DNA from: Thalassococcus arenae
Lineage (GTDB): Bacteria; Pseudomonadota; Alphaproteobacteria; Rhodobacterales; Rhodobacteraceae
Reading direction: 5' to 3'
Length of the DNA: 64,000 nucleotides
Assembly: GCF_019104745.1 (NCBI RefSeq)
Contig: NZ_JAHRWL010000002.1
Coordinates: 632,076-696,075, forward strand
In this document: one piece after another, positions 1 through 8,127 of the stretch
How positions within the stretch are numbered: the stretch's first letter is position 1
Layout of the letters: every line of letters begins with the position of its first letter
Notes under the pieces: generated by a model
Told to the model about the DNA's origin: nothing
Seen by the model: the letters and a program-made list of their open reading frames with translations, nothing else
The model's database searches: none
Position numbers and translations under genes: made by a program

Positions 1-483
1 GGGTTCGTCCACGCCCATCTGGCGCAGGATCAACGTACCGAAGGATGCGGGCCAATTCATTTCAAGCGTTTGCGCGCCGGCCGGCAAGTCGCCCTGAAGA
101 ACCAGCAGGGTTTCACGAGGCAGATCAGGATTGCCGACGTCTTCGGTTTCGATCCGGGTGGCCTGAAGCGGCACGGGCGCCGCATCCACCGTCAACGGCA
201 TCGAGGCGAGAAGGTCAGGCAGCGCCTGTGTCAGCCGGTCACGCAGTGCGGTGGCATCCAGCATCCGCAAGGCATCGACCGCGTCGGACTCGTCGGTGTC
301 GTTGGTGTCCTCGACGCCCTCAAGGTTCGCGCCCGCCAGCAGAGGTTCGACGCTTAACCGCAGTTCGAGCGTCACTTGCCCGTCCGTGGCGCTCAGATCG
401 CCGATGGCCGGTCGCACCTCATGAGCGGCAGCGCCCGATATACCCGCCATCCAGAACAACACAGCGAAAACCATTCGCATCAT
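1..483 (-). CDS. HupE/UreJ-like membrane protein (N-terminal part, cut by window edge)
   Basis: Only the N-terminal 161 codons lie in the window; the frame runs open through base 1. The start is a double ATG (MMRMVF...) with an AAGGGACG ribosome site just upstream. A short signal segment ends at AHEV, followed by an acidic periplasmic-type domain containing DTNDTDES and then LRQMGVDEP. This matches the N-terminal domain of the HupE/UreJ_2 family, whose C-terminal membrane half would lie outside the window. HupE proteins are linked to nickel or cobalt supply, but many family members have no known substrate. It sits 66 bases downstream of phoB in the same direction, so read-through from the pho operon is possible. 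Function is inferred from family only. Confidence 0.7.
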   Translation of the reverse strand, partial: MMRMVFAVLFWMAGISGAAAHEVRPAIGDLSATDGQVTLELRLSVEPLLAGANLEGVEDTNDTDESDAVDALRMLDATALRDRLTQALPDLLASMPLTVDAAPVPLQATRIETEDVGNPDLPRETLLVLQGDLPAGAQTLEMNWPASFGTLILRQMGVDEP

Positions 484-549
484 CTGCCACGTCCCTTCGT
501 TACCATTGGGGGCAGTAGATGACGCCAAGTGCCCGGAATTCAACCCAAT

Positions 550-1239
550 TCAACCAAGCGCGTAACCCGCGCCGCGCACGGTGCGCAGGGGATCATCACC
601 GCCGTGGATACTGAGCGCCTTTCGCAGCCGTCCGATATGGACGTCCACGGTGCGGGTATCGACATAGATATCGCGCCCCCAGACTCGGTCCAGCAGCTGT
701 TCGCGCGACCAGACCCGACCGGGTTTTTCCATGAAGGTGGTCAGAAGGCGGAACTCGGTCGGGCCGAGTTTCAGTTCGGCCCCGCCGCGGGTCACGCGGT
801 GGGTTTCGCTGTCCAGCACGATGTCCTGGTATTCCAGCCGCAGCCCGGCTGCCGAAGGGCGCGCGCGCCGAAGCTGGGTGCGTACCCGCGCCATGAGTTC
901 GAGAACCGAATAGGGTTTGACCACGTAGTCGTCCGCACCGGTTTCCAACCCCCTCACCCTGTCGATCTCCTCGGACCGGGCCGACAGCATGATGACGGGA
1001 ACGCCGCGGGTGTCGGGCCGTGTCTTGAGCTGGCGGCAGACTTCGATGCCCGACAGGCTGGGAAGCATCCAGTCCAGGACGATGATGTCGGGCTGTTCCT
1101 CGTCGACCAGCAGCAAAGCCTCTTCGCCGTCCTCTGCCAGCGCCACGCGGAACCCTTCGGCCTCGAGGTTGTAGCTCAGGACCTCGCGCTGCGCCGCTTC
1201 ATCCTCGACGACCAGAACCGTGGGTTGATTGGCGGACAT
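550..1239 (-). CDS. phoB: Phosphate regulon response regulator PhoB
   Basis: This 229-residue OmpR/PhoB-class response regulator binds Pho boxes when phosphorylated under phosphate starvation. The receiver domain (about 1-125) has the acidic pocket VEDE near residue 11, phospho-acceptor Asp56 in VLDWMLP, Ser86 in MLSAR and Lys108 in VKPYS. The winged-helix DNA-binding domain fills about 135-229, with the family segment TEFRLL and the recognition region VDVHIGRLRK. Length equals the family norm. It is the last gene of the pst-pho cluster, 5 bases after phoU, and its likely target is visible upstream of pstS. The cognate kinase PhoR is encoded at the other end of the cluster. Confidence 0.95.
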   Translation of the reverse strand: MSANQPTVLVVEDEAAQREVLSYNLEAEGFRVALAEDGEEALLLVDEEQPDIIVLDWMLPSLSGIEVCRQLKTRPDTRGVPVIMLSARSEEIDRVRGLETGADDYVVKPYSVLELMARVRTQLRRARPSAAGLRLEYQDIVLDSETHRVTRGGAELKLGPTEFRLLTTFMEKPGRVWSREQLLDRVWGRDIYVDTRTVDVHIGRLRKALSIHGGDDPLRTVRGAGYALG

Positions 1240-1244
1240 CGGTA

Positions 1245-1985
1245 TCAGTCTCCGTCGCTGTCCATGTCGGGGGTCAGGGTGGCATCCGTCGAGGTGCGGT
1301 CCAGCTTGACCCGCGCCTCGTCCGGCTTGTGACCCGAGGTCAGGAACACCACCTGCTCCGAGATCGACGTCACGTGGTCGCCCATGCGCTCGATATTCTT
1401 CGCGATGAAGTGCAGATGCATGCAGGCGGTGATGTTGCGCGGATCTTCCAGCATGAATGTCAGGAATTCGCGGAACAGCGTGTTGTACATCTGGTCGATA
1501 TCGCGGTCACGGTCGATCACGTCCAGCGCCAGCGCCTCGTCACGCTGGATGTAGGCGTCCAGCGCATCCTTGAGCATCAGTTCCACGTCGCGGGCCATGC
1601 GCCGCAACGATGTGGCGGTGCCGCCGATGGGCTGCATCTGAACCAGGACGCCGGTACGCTTGGCCAGGTTCTTGGCCAGGTCGCCGATGCGTTCCAGGTT
1701 GGCCGACATCCGCATCACCGACAGCACGACCCGCAGGTCGCGGGCGGCCGGCGCGCGCAGCGCGATGACGCGGGCGGCCTCTTCGTTCAGGCGTTCTTCC
1801 AGCGCGTCGATGGCCTGGTCGCCCTTGCGGACCTCTTCGGCCAGATCGACATCGCGGGTTTCCAGCGACTTGGCGGCCTGGGTTATGGCGTTTTCCACCA
1901 GCCCGCCCATTTTCATGATCTGCGCCTGGATGCCTTCCAGATCGCGGTCGAATGCGCTGGCAATGTGTTGCGAAAGCTCTTTCAT
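1245..1985 (-). CDS. phoU: Phosphate transport regulator PhoU
   Basis: PhoU is a cytoplasmic helical protein that links the PstSCAB transporter to PhoR and damps Pho signalling when phosphate is plentiful. The 246-residue product starts [13 protein letters not shown] and has the two tandem PhoU helical bundles, with the conserved stretches GDQAIDALEERLNEEA in repeat one and ERMGDHVTSISEQVVFL in repeat two. The ATG overlaps the pstB stop codon by one base (TGATG), so translation is probably coupled. The C-terminal tail is rich in Asp, Ser and Thr and longer than in E. coli PhoU. A much longer in-frame extension upstream lies inside pstB in another frame and is not a plausible start. Confidence 0.93.
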   Translation of the reverse strand: MKELSQHIASAFDRDLEGIQAQIMKMGGLVENAITQAAKSLETRDVDLAEEVRKGDQAIDALEERLNEEAARVIALRAPAARDLRVVLSVMRMSANLERIGDLAKNLAKRTGVLVQMQPIGGTATSLRRMARDVELMLKDALDAYIQRDEALALDVIDRDRDIDQMYNTLFREFLTFMLEDPRNITACMHLHFIAKNIERMGDHVTSISEQVVFLTSGHKPDEARVKLDRTSTDATLTPDMDSDGD

Positions 1986-2782
1986 CAGCCGATCCGTCCC
2001 GTGATGTAGGATTCCGTGCGTGGGTCTTCGGGGTTGGTAAAGATCTTGCCCGTCTCGCCGAACTCGACGAGGTTGCCCAAGTGAAAGAACGCCGTCTTCT
2101 GGCTGACGCGTGCGGCCTGCTGCATCGAATGCGTCACGATCACCACCGAGTAGTCCTGCCGCAATTCGTCGATCAGTTCCTCGACCTGGGCCGTGGCGAT
2201 CGGGTCGAGCGCCGAACAGGGTTCGTCCATCAGCAGAACTTCGGGTTCGGTGGCCACCGCGCGGGCGATGCACAGCCGCTGCTGCTGGCCGCCCGACAAG
2301 CCGGTGCCGGGGGCCTGCAGGCGGTCCTTGACCTCGTCCCAGATCGCGCCGCGCCGCAGGGCACGTTCGACGATCTCGTCCAGATCCGCCTTGTTCCGGG
2401 CCATGCCGTGAATGCGCGGGCCATAGGCGACGTTGTCGTAGATCGACTTGGGGAACGGGTTGGGTTTCTGGAACACCATGCCGACCTTGGCGCGCAGTTG
2501 CACCGGATCGACACGCTTGTCGTAGATGTCTTCGCCATCCAGTTCGATCCTGCCCTCGATCCGGCAGATGTCGATCGTGTCGTTCATCCGGTTGAGACAC
2601 CGCAAGAAGGTGGACTTGCCGCAACCTGACGGGCCGATGAAGGCCGTGACGGTGCGGTCGGCGATATCGACATCCACGTCCTTGATCGCGTGGTTGTCGC
2701 CGTAATAGACCTGCACGCCCCGTGCGGCGATCTTGATGTCCTTCTGATCCACGTCTCTCTCCGATGGCGGTGCGTCGTACAT
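1985..2782 (-). CDS. pstB: Phosphate ABC transporter ATP-binding protein PstB
   Basis: PstB is the ATPase of the high-affinity phosphate importer. The 265-residue protein has Walker [10 protein letters not shown] (about 50-58), the Q-loop in [11 protein letters not shown] typical of PstB, the signature [14 protein letters not shown], Walker [14 protein letters not shown] and the switch His in VIVTHSM. I chose the ATG at 2782 (MYDAPPSE). The frame is open to a TTG ten codons upstream, but that would overlap pstA and has no better ribosome site. It lies between pstA and phoU with near-zero spacing, as expected for a pstSCAB-phoU operon. Confidence 0.93.
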   Translation of the reverse strand: MYDAPPSERDVDQKDIKIAARGVQVYYGDNHAIKDVDVDIADRTVTAFIGPSGCGKSTFLRCLNRMNDTIDICRIEGRIELDGEDIYDKRVDPVQLRAKVGMVFQKPNPFPKSIYDNVAYGPRIHGMARNKADLDEIVERALRRGAIWDEVKDRLQAPGTGLSGGQQQRLCIARAVATEPEVLLMDEPCSALDPIATAQVEELIDELRQDYSVVIVTHSMQQAARVSQKTAFFHLGNLVEFGETGKIFTNPEDPRTESYITGRIG

Positions 2783-2795
2783 GGGTGATACCCCG

Positions 2796-4151
2796 TTACC
2801 AGCGCCGCTCAAAGCGGCGGCGCAGGATGATGGCGATGATGTTCATGGTCAACAGGAACACCAGCAGGATGATGATGCCGCCCCAGGCGCGTTCGTAGTA
2901 GGCCGGGTCGGCGCGTTTGGCCCATTCGTAGATCTGGGCGGGCATCGCGGAATTCGGGTCGAGAAAACCGCTCGCCACCCCGTCGGGATAGTTGGTCGCG
3001 ATATAGCCCACCATGCCGATCAGCAGCAGCGGAGCGGTTTCGCCCAGGGCCTGCGCCAGACCGATGATGGTGCCGGTCAGAATGCCCGGCATGGCCAGCG
3101 GCAGCACATGGTGAAAGACCGATTGCATCTTGGATGCTCCGACACCCAGGGCGGCGTCGCGGATCGAAGGGGGCACCGCCTTGAGCGAGGCGCGGGTCGA
3201 GATGATGATCGTCGGCAGCGTCATCAGCGTCAGCACCAGCCCGCCCACCAGCGGCGCCGATTGCGGCAGGTGCATGAACTGGATGAAGACGGCAAGCCCC
3301 AGGATGCCGAAAACGATCGACGGCACCGCGGCGAGGTTCGAGATGTTGACCTCGATCAGGTCGGTAAAGCGGTTCTTTGGTGCGAATTCCTCGAGGTAGA
3401 TCGAGGCCGCGACGCCGATGGGCAGCGACAGCACCAGAACCACCAGCATCATGAAGAACGAGCCCAGCATCGCCACGCCAAGTCCGGCCGCCTCGGCGCG
3501 GCTTTCCGATGCGTCCGATCCCGTGATGAAGCTGAGGTTGAAGCTTTTCTTGATCACGCCTTCGGACACCAATGCATCAACGATATCAAGATGTTCTGCA
3601 TCGATGTTCTTGTCGCGTTCGACCGCGTCGCGCACCACCCGGCCCTTCAGATAGCCGTCGACACGGCTTGACGCCAGAACCCGGAACTCGACCGTGTCGC
3701 CGATCCGGTCGGGGTTTGCGATGACGAAATCGCGCACCTGTGCCGCGGCGCTGGCCGAAAGCAGTTTCTTCATGTCCTTGGCGCTGTCCAGCGGCGTGTC
3801 GATCCCCCGGGATGTGACCGCCTCGAAGACGGCGTTTTCGATCAGCGGCCCGTAACCGAATGTCGATACCTTCTTGATGTCCTCGATGTCGCGGTTGCCG
3901 TTCTTGTCCAGCTTGGCCGGGTCGAGATAGACCGGCACGTTGACAAAGCTTTGCTGAAAGGCGCCGACACCGTTCGTCAGGATCGCGAACAGCAGCACGA
4001 CCAGAAAAACCAGGCCGGTTGCGATGGCGGCGATGCCATACATCCGGAAACGGGTCTCGGCCGCGTTGCGGCGTTTGGTGCGCGCATCCGCGGCTGTCAG
4101 CGAAACGCGGGGCCGCGCCGACGGCGCTTGCGACAGGCTGGCGTCGGTCAT
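2796..4151 (-). CDS. pstA: Phosphate ABC transporter permease PstA (long form)
   Basis: One of the two inner-membrane permeases of the phosphate importer. At 451 residues it is about 150 longer than E. coli PstA. The extra part follows the first membrane segment (about 38-62) and forms a periplasmic domain with [17 protein letters not shown] and several Asp/Lys-rich helices, matching the DUF3333-type extension seen in alphaproteobacteria. The canonical permease half begins near residue 225, has the EAA-type loop around [21 protein letters not shown], and ends in RRRFERRW. Its ATG overlaps the pstC stop by 4 bases. What the large periplasmic domain does is not known to me. Confidence 0.92.
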   Translation of the reverse strand: MTDASLSQAPSARPRVSLTAADARTKRRNAAETRFRMYGIAAIATGLVFLVVLLFAILTNGVGAFQQSFVNVPVYLDPAKLDKNGNRDIEDIKKVSTFGYGPLIENAVFEAVTSRGIDTPLDSAKDMKKLLSASAAAQVRDFVIANPDRIGDTVEFRVLASSRVDGYLKGRVVRDAVERDKNIDAEHLDIVDALVSEGVIKKSFNLSFITGSDASESRAEAAGLGVAMLGSFFMMLVVLVLSLPIGVAASIYLEEFAPKNRFTDLIEVNISNLAAVPSIVFGILGLAVFIQFMHLPQSAPLVGGLVLTLMTLPTIIISTRASLKAVPPSIRDAALGVGASKMQSVFHHVLPLAMPGILTGTIIGLAQALGETAPLLLIGMVGYIATNYPDGVASGFLDPNSAMPAQIYEWAKRADPAYYERAWGGIIILLVFLLTMNIIAIILRRRFERRW

Positions 4152-5620
4152 TCGTACTGCTCCCGGTATTTGCGCACGATATACAGCGCGAAGACATTCA
4201 GCCCCAGCGTCATGACGAACAGCGTCATGCCCAGGGCAAAGGCCACCAGCGCCTCGGGGCTGGCAAAGTCGGCGTCGCCGGTCAGCTGGCTGACGATCTT
4301 GGCGGTGACCGTGGTCATCGCCTCGAAGGGGTTCAGGCTCAGCTTGGCCGCCGCCCCTGCCCCCAGCACCACGATCATCGTCTCACCGATGGCGCGGCTG
4401 GCGGCCAGCAGGATCGCGCCGACGATTCCGGGCAGCGCAGCGGGCAGCACAACCTGGCGGATCGTTTCGGATTGCGTCGCGCCCAGCCCATAGGATCCGT
4501 CGCGCAACGACTGCGGTACGGCGTTGATGATGTCGTCGGACAGCGAGCTGACGAAGGGGATCAGCATGATGCCCATCACCAGGCCCGCGGTCATCACCGC
4601 GGTGCCGGCGGACATCCATCCCAGCCCGTCGCCACCGAAAACCTTCATCAGCATCGGCCCGACGGTCAGCAGCGCGAACAGGCCGTAGACGATGGTCGGG
4701 ATACCGGCCAGCACTTCCAGCATCGGCTTGGCGATGGCGCGGACCTTGGGGCCTGCGTATTCGGACAGGTAGATCGCCGCGAAAAGCCCGATCGGCACCG
4801 CCACCAGCAGCGCGATGACCGAGATGTAGAACGTCCCCCACAGCAGCGGCAGCACCCCAAGCGCCGAAGACCCGCCCCGCCCCGAAAAGCTGGGCGACCA
4901 TTCCAGACGCGTGAAAAAGTCCAGCGCCGGATAGAGCCGGAAGAATTCCACCGTGTTGAAGATCAGCGACAACACGATGCCGATGGTGGTCAGGATGGCC
5001 AGCGAGGCCGCCGCGATGAGAATGGTCAGGATCGCCTGTTCCACCGTGTTTCGCGCCCGGAACTCGGCCGTCGCGTTCTTCAGGCCCCAGAGCAGCCCGG
5101 CGATGGCCAGGGCAAGCACGACGCCGGTCTGGATAGCCGACCCCGCCGCGGTCAGCGCCCGGTAGCGCTGTGCGGCGGACAGCACCTCGGGTCCGACGTC
5201 CGAACCAAGCGCGACCCCCGCCTGCCCAAGCCGTTCGCGGATGTCCGTCGACTCGGTGCGCAGCGATGCGACCTCGTCCGCGGTCATGATCCCCTGCGCA
5301 ACCGCGCTGTCCAGACCGTCGGCCAGGCGCCGCACGTCCGACATGACCAGGCCCACGCTGGTATCGGCGCTGACGGCTTGATCGGGCAGCATGTCGACGA
5401 TCCGGTTGTTGACCACCAGCGGCTGCACCAAAAGCCAGACGATCAGCACCGCAAAGGACGGAACGACCGTCTTGATGAAGACGTTCGCGCCGTAATAGCT
5501 GGGCAATGAATGCAGCCCACGCCGGTCTCCGGCGACGCTGGCCATCGCCCGCGCGCGGCCCAGGACGTACCCGAGCGCCGCGAGCGCCAGCACGATCCCC
5601 ACAAGCCAGAATACAGGCAT
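4148..5620 (-). CDS. pstC: Phosphate ABC transporter permease PstC (long form)
   Basis: Partner permease of PstA, 490 residues against about 320 in E. coli. The N-terminal half carries two or three extra membrane helices (around 3-20, 50-75 and 160-180) and a periplasmic region, before a typical permease domain in which GSYGLGATQSETIRQVVLPAALPG is the EAA loop that contacts PstB. An oversized PstC next to an oversized PstA suggests the two extensions evolved together. It begins 84 bases after pstS, and a hairpin sits in that gap. The start ATG is followed by PVFWLVGIVLALAALGYVLG, a membrane segment, so this start looks right. Confidence 0.92.
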   Translation of the reverse strand: MPVFWLVGIVLALAALGYVLGRARAMASVAGDRRGLHSLPSYYGANVFIKTVVPSFAVLIVWLLVQPLVVNNRIVDMLPDQAVSADTSVGLVMSDVRRLADGLDSAVAQGIMTADEVASLRTESTDIRERLGQAGVALGSDVGPEVLSAAQRYRALTAAGSAIQTGVVLALAIAGLLWGLKNATAEFRARNTVEQAILTILIAAASLAILTTIGIVLSLIFNTVEFFRLYPALDFFTRLEWSPSFSGRGGSSALGVLPLLWGTFYISVIALLVAVPIGLFAAIYLSEYAGPKVRAIAKPMLEVLAGIPTIVYGLFALLTVGPMLMKVFGGDGLGWMSAGTAVMTAGLVMGIMLIPFVSSLSDDIINAVPQSLRDGSYGLGATQSETIRQVVLPAALPGIVGAILLAASRAIGETMIVVLGAGAAAKLSLNPFEAMTTVTAKIVSQLTGDADFASPEALVAFALGMTLFVMTLGLNVFALYIVRKYREQYE

Positions 5621-5650
5621 GTCACCCCCGCCAGTTTCGAAAAGGTCCTA

Positions 5651-5686
5651 AAAGCAAGAAAGGGGCGGCGGAATATGCCGCCCCTT
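5651..5686 (-). terminator. Intercistronic hairpin between pstS and pstC
   Basis: Read on the minus strand, a 10-base perfect stem (AAGGGGCGGC with GCCGCCCCTT, 7-base loop) is followed by the T-rich tract TTCTTGCTTTT. This has the form of an intrinsic terminator. Placed between the binding-protein gene and the permease genes it probably acts as a leaky terminator or 3' stabiliser, giving more PstS than PstCAB. Confidence 0.7.
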
Positions 5687-5704
5687 GTCCGGGCTCAAGC
5701 CCTT

Positions 5705-6745
5705 TTACATGTTCGAACCCATGACCGCTTCGTCGGCGACCGTGGCCTGGGTCTTGGCCAGTTCCGGGTCGGACACCAGGCCGTAGGCTGCCAGCGGGCC
5801 ATCGGGGCCGGCGATCTCGTCGGCGACGAAGAATTCCGCGAATTCCTTGAGGCCCGGGATCACCCCGATATGCGCCTTCTTGATGTAGAAGAACAGCGGA
5901 CGCGACACCGGGTATTCGCCGCTGGCGATGGTTTCGGTCGACGGCGCGACGCCCGACATGGTGGCGACCTTCAGCTTGTCGGTGTTGTTCTCGTAGAAAG
6001 CCAGACCGAAGACGCCGATACCGTTCGGGGTGGCGTCGATGCGGGCCAGGGTTTCGGTATAGTCACCGTCGATGTCGACCGACCGGCCATCGGTGCGCAC
6101 AGCCAGGCAGGCGTCCTCGGCGTCGTCCTCGGACATGCCGGCGGCGATCATCGCCTCCATCGCACCGGTCGCCTCGCAGCCTGCGGCGATCACCTTTTCC
6201 TCGAACACTTCGCGGGTGCCGTGCTTGGTGCCGGGGATAAAGGCCATGATCTCGGCGTCGGGCAGATCGGCGTTGAACTCGTTCCACTTGCTGTAGGGAT
6301 TGTCGACCAGCGCGCCATCGACCATCACCTTGGGCGCAAGCGCGTTGAAGATGTCGGACGGGGTAAAGGCGTCATAAGCCGGGCCGTCGATCTGGCTGGC
6401 GAAGACGATGCCGTCATACCCGATGCGGACCTCGATGATATCGGTCACGCCGTTCGCGGCACAGGCTTCGATCTCTTTCTCGCGGATCGCCCGCGACGCG
6501 TTGGCGATGTCGATGGTGTTCTCACCCACGCCTTCGCAGAAACGCTTGAGGCCAGCGGACGAGCCGCCCGATTCCACCACCGGCGTCGGAAAGTCGAAGT
6601 TCTCGCCAAAGGCTTCGGCGACGATCGAGGCATAGGGCAGCACGGTCGAGGACCCGGCAACCTGCACGTTGTCGCGCGCGGCTGCAGCGGTAGCGGTCAT
6701 GGCGGCGATTGCCAGAACCGAGGCGGTCATTTTGACGGATTTCAT
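5705..6745 (-). CDS. pstS: Periplasmic phosphate-binding protein PstS
   Basis: PstS captures phosphate in the periplasm and delivers it to PstCAB. The 346-residue precursor has a Sec signal peptide (MKSVKMTASVLAIAAMTATAAAA), then VQVAGSSTVLPYASIVAEAF, a strongly conserved phosphate-loop start. SGGSSAGLKRFCEG and GTKHGTREVFEEKV resemble the other ligand-binding loops of the family. AGGAG lies a few bases ahead of the ATG. It is the first gene of the operon and has a triple Pho box about 85-110 bases upstream of its start, so it should be strongly induced by phosphate starvation. Confidence 0.93.
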   Translation of the reverse strand: MKSVKMTASVLAIAAMTATAAAARDNVQVAGSSTVLPYASIVAEAFGENFDFPTPVVESGGSSAGLKRFCEGVGENTIDIANASRAIREKEIEACAANGVTDIIEVRIGYDGIVFASQIDGPAYDAFTPSDIFNALAPKVMVDGALVDNPYSKWNEFNADLPDAEIMAFIPGTKHGTREVFEEKVIAAGCEATGAMEAMIAAGMSEDDAEDACLAVRTDGRSVDIDGDYTETLARIDATPNGIGVFGLAFYENNTDKLKVATMSGVAPSTETIASGEYPVSRPLFFYIKKAHIGVIPGLKEFAEFFVADEIAGPDGPLAAYGLVSDPELAKTQATVADEAVMGSNM

Positions 6746-6762
6746 ATGAACACTCCTGATGC

Positions 6763-6792
6763 GAAGATCCGATCATCCCCACGATGATCTTC
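6763..6792 (-). promoter_or_regulatory. Inverted repeat in the pstS leader
   Basis: Seven-base arms GAAGATC / GATCTTC enclose a second pair GATCAT / ATGATC, so the short 5' leader of pstS can fold into a bulged hairpin just ahead of the ribosome site. It may stabilise the mRNA or affect translation. Seen directly in sequence; the role is a guess. Confidence 0.35.
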
Positions 6793-6827
6793 GAGGCGCA
6801 CAGCTACGGCCCGAGCGCTTTGCTTTT

Positions 6828-6856
6828 GTGACGGTTACGTAACAGTTTTATGACAA
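6828..6856 (-). promoter_or_regulatory. Pho box (three PhoB half-sites) upstream of pstS
   Basis: On the minus strand three 7-base units lie at exact 11-base spacing with 4-base spacers: TTGTCAT, CTGTTAC and CCGTCAC. This is the alphaproteobacterial Pho box form, CTGTCAT-like direct repeats separated by four A/T-rich bases. It faces pstS and fits PhoB activation of the pst operon. Confidence 0.85.
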
Positions 6857-7089
6857 TTGCCTGCCCGTCATCCGGGGTGGGCGCGCGGCATGTCATTTTC
6901 GTATCCCGCTGGCCTCTGCCGAATTTGTTGAAGGTTGAGGTTCAGGGCATATTATCTTGATTTCACGTGAGAATATTCACCCGGAATCGAGCCGCGCCAC
7001 TTTCGTTGCCTGCCCCCACGTCACTTGTACCGACGGTCCGGCGGTTCATCCGGGACTCGCCGTCGGCATGCCGTCGAATCGGCGCGCAT
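6857..7089. other. Gene-free spacer between the Pho box and phoR
   Basis: About 230 bases between the end of phoR and the pstS control region. No convincing coding frame, hairpin or repeat is visible. It should hold the 3' end of the phoR transcript and sequence upstream of the Pho box. Confidence 0.6.
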
Positions 7090-8127
7090 TCAAGTGATCG
7101 GCAAGATCACGATGAACGTGGCGCCCTTGCCGGGCTCGCTTTCCACCCGCAGCCGGCCGCGGTGGCGGTTCACGATATGCTTGACGATGGCAAGGCCCAG
7201 TCCGGTTCCGCCCTTCTCGCGCGACCGGTGGGTGTCGATCCGGTAGAATCGTTCGGTCAGTCGCGGCAGGTGGATCGCGTCGATACCGGGGCCGGTATCG
7301 CGGACGGTGATGCGGATGCCGTCGCCGCGGATGCGCGGCTCGAAAACGGGCCGGCTCAGGCTCACATGCACCTCGGCGCCGCGTCCGGAATACTTGATCG
7401 CGTTCTCGACCAGGTTCGTCACGACCTGGACCAACTGGTCGGCATCGCCGGTGATCGTCGCGGCGCTGTCGGGCAAGTCGGCTAGAACCCTCACGCCGGC
7501 CTCCATCGCCATCGGGCTCAGCCGGTCAAGCGTGGTCCGGATCAGCGCCGCCGGATCGACCCGTCCCGTCGGCCGCACGCGCTCTTCGGCCTCGACCCGG
7601 CTGAGCGACAGCAGGTCCTGCACCAGCCGGTTCATCCGCCCGGCCTCCTTTTCCATCGTGTCCAGAAAACGATCGCGCGCGACCTCGTCGTTCCGCGCGG
7701 GCCCCTTGAGCGTTTCGATGAAGCCGATCAGCGCTGTCAGCGGCGTGCGCAATTCGTGGCTGACATTGGCGACGAAATCGCGGCGCATCTGCCCGGCCTG
7801 TTCCAGGTGGGTGATGTCCTCGAAGGTCACGAGAACGCCGCGCCCCCGGTCCAGCGCCACCGCGGCGATGGAGACGCGGAACGTGGTGTCCTGGCGCCCG
7901 TCATTGGTCAGGTAGTCGGTCTTGCGCGGCTCACCGGACTGCAGACAATCCTCGATCGCATCCAGCAGGGTCGGTTGGCGCAAGGCGGTGATGAAGTGCC
8001 GCCCGACCATCCCGGGCCCCAGCAGCGCGGTGGCCGGTTCGTTGGCCGCGGCGATGCGTTCATCGGCGCGGATCAACACCGCTGGCAGGGGAAATCCCGC
8101 GATCAGGGCCTCGGCCGCTGCCTGCAT
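7090..8127 (-). CDS. phoR: Phosphate regulon sensor histidine kinase PhoR (no membrane segment)
   Basis: A 345-residue histidine kinase: PAS-like domain (about 10-105), then HisKA with phospho-acceptor His124 in FVANVSHELRTPL, and a HATPase domain with the N box VVTNLVENAIKYS, G1 box VRDTGPGI and G2 box GGTGLGLAIVKHI. The start ATG overlaps the stop of the upstream trans-sulfuration gene by one base. No hydrophobic helix is present, whereas E. coli PhoR is anchored by its N-terminus, so this protein is predicted to be cytoplasmic and to be recruited through PhoU or PstSCAB. The assignment rests on pho-cluster context plus domain order; a kinase of another circuit is less likely. Confidence 0.85.
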   Translation of the reverse strand: MQAAAEALIAGFPLPAVLIRADERIAAANEPATALLGPGMVGRHFITALRQPTLLDAIEDCLQSGEPRKTDYLTNDGRQDTTFRVSIAAVALDRGRGVLVTFEDITHLEQAGQMRRDFVANVSHELRTPLTALIGFIETLKGPARNDEVARDRFLDTMEKEAGRMNRLVQDLLSLSRVEAEERVRPTGRVDPAALIRTTLDRLSPMAMEAGVRVLADLPDSAATITGDADQLVQVVTNLVENAIKYSGRGAEVHVSLSRPVFEPRIRGDGIRITVRDTGPGIDAIHLPRLTERFYRIDTHRSREKGGTGLGLAIVKHIVNRHRGRLRVESEPGKGATFIVILPIT

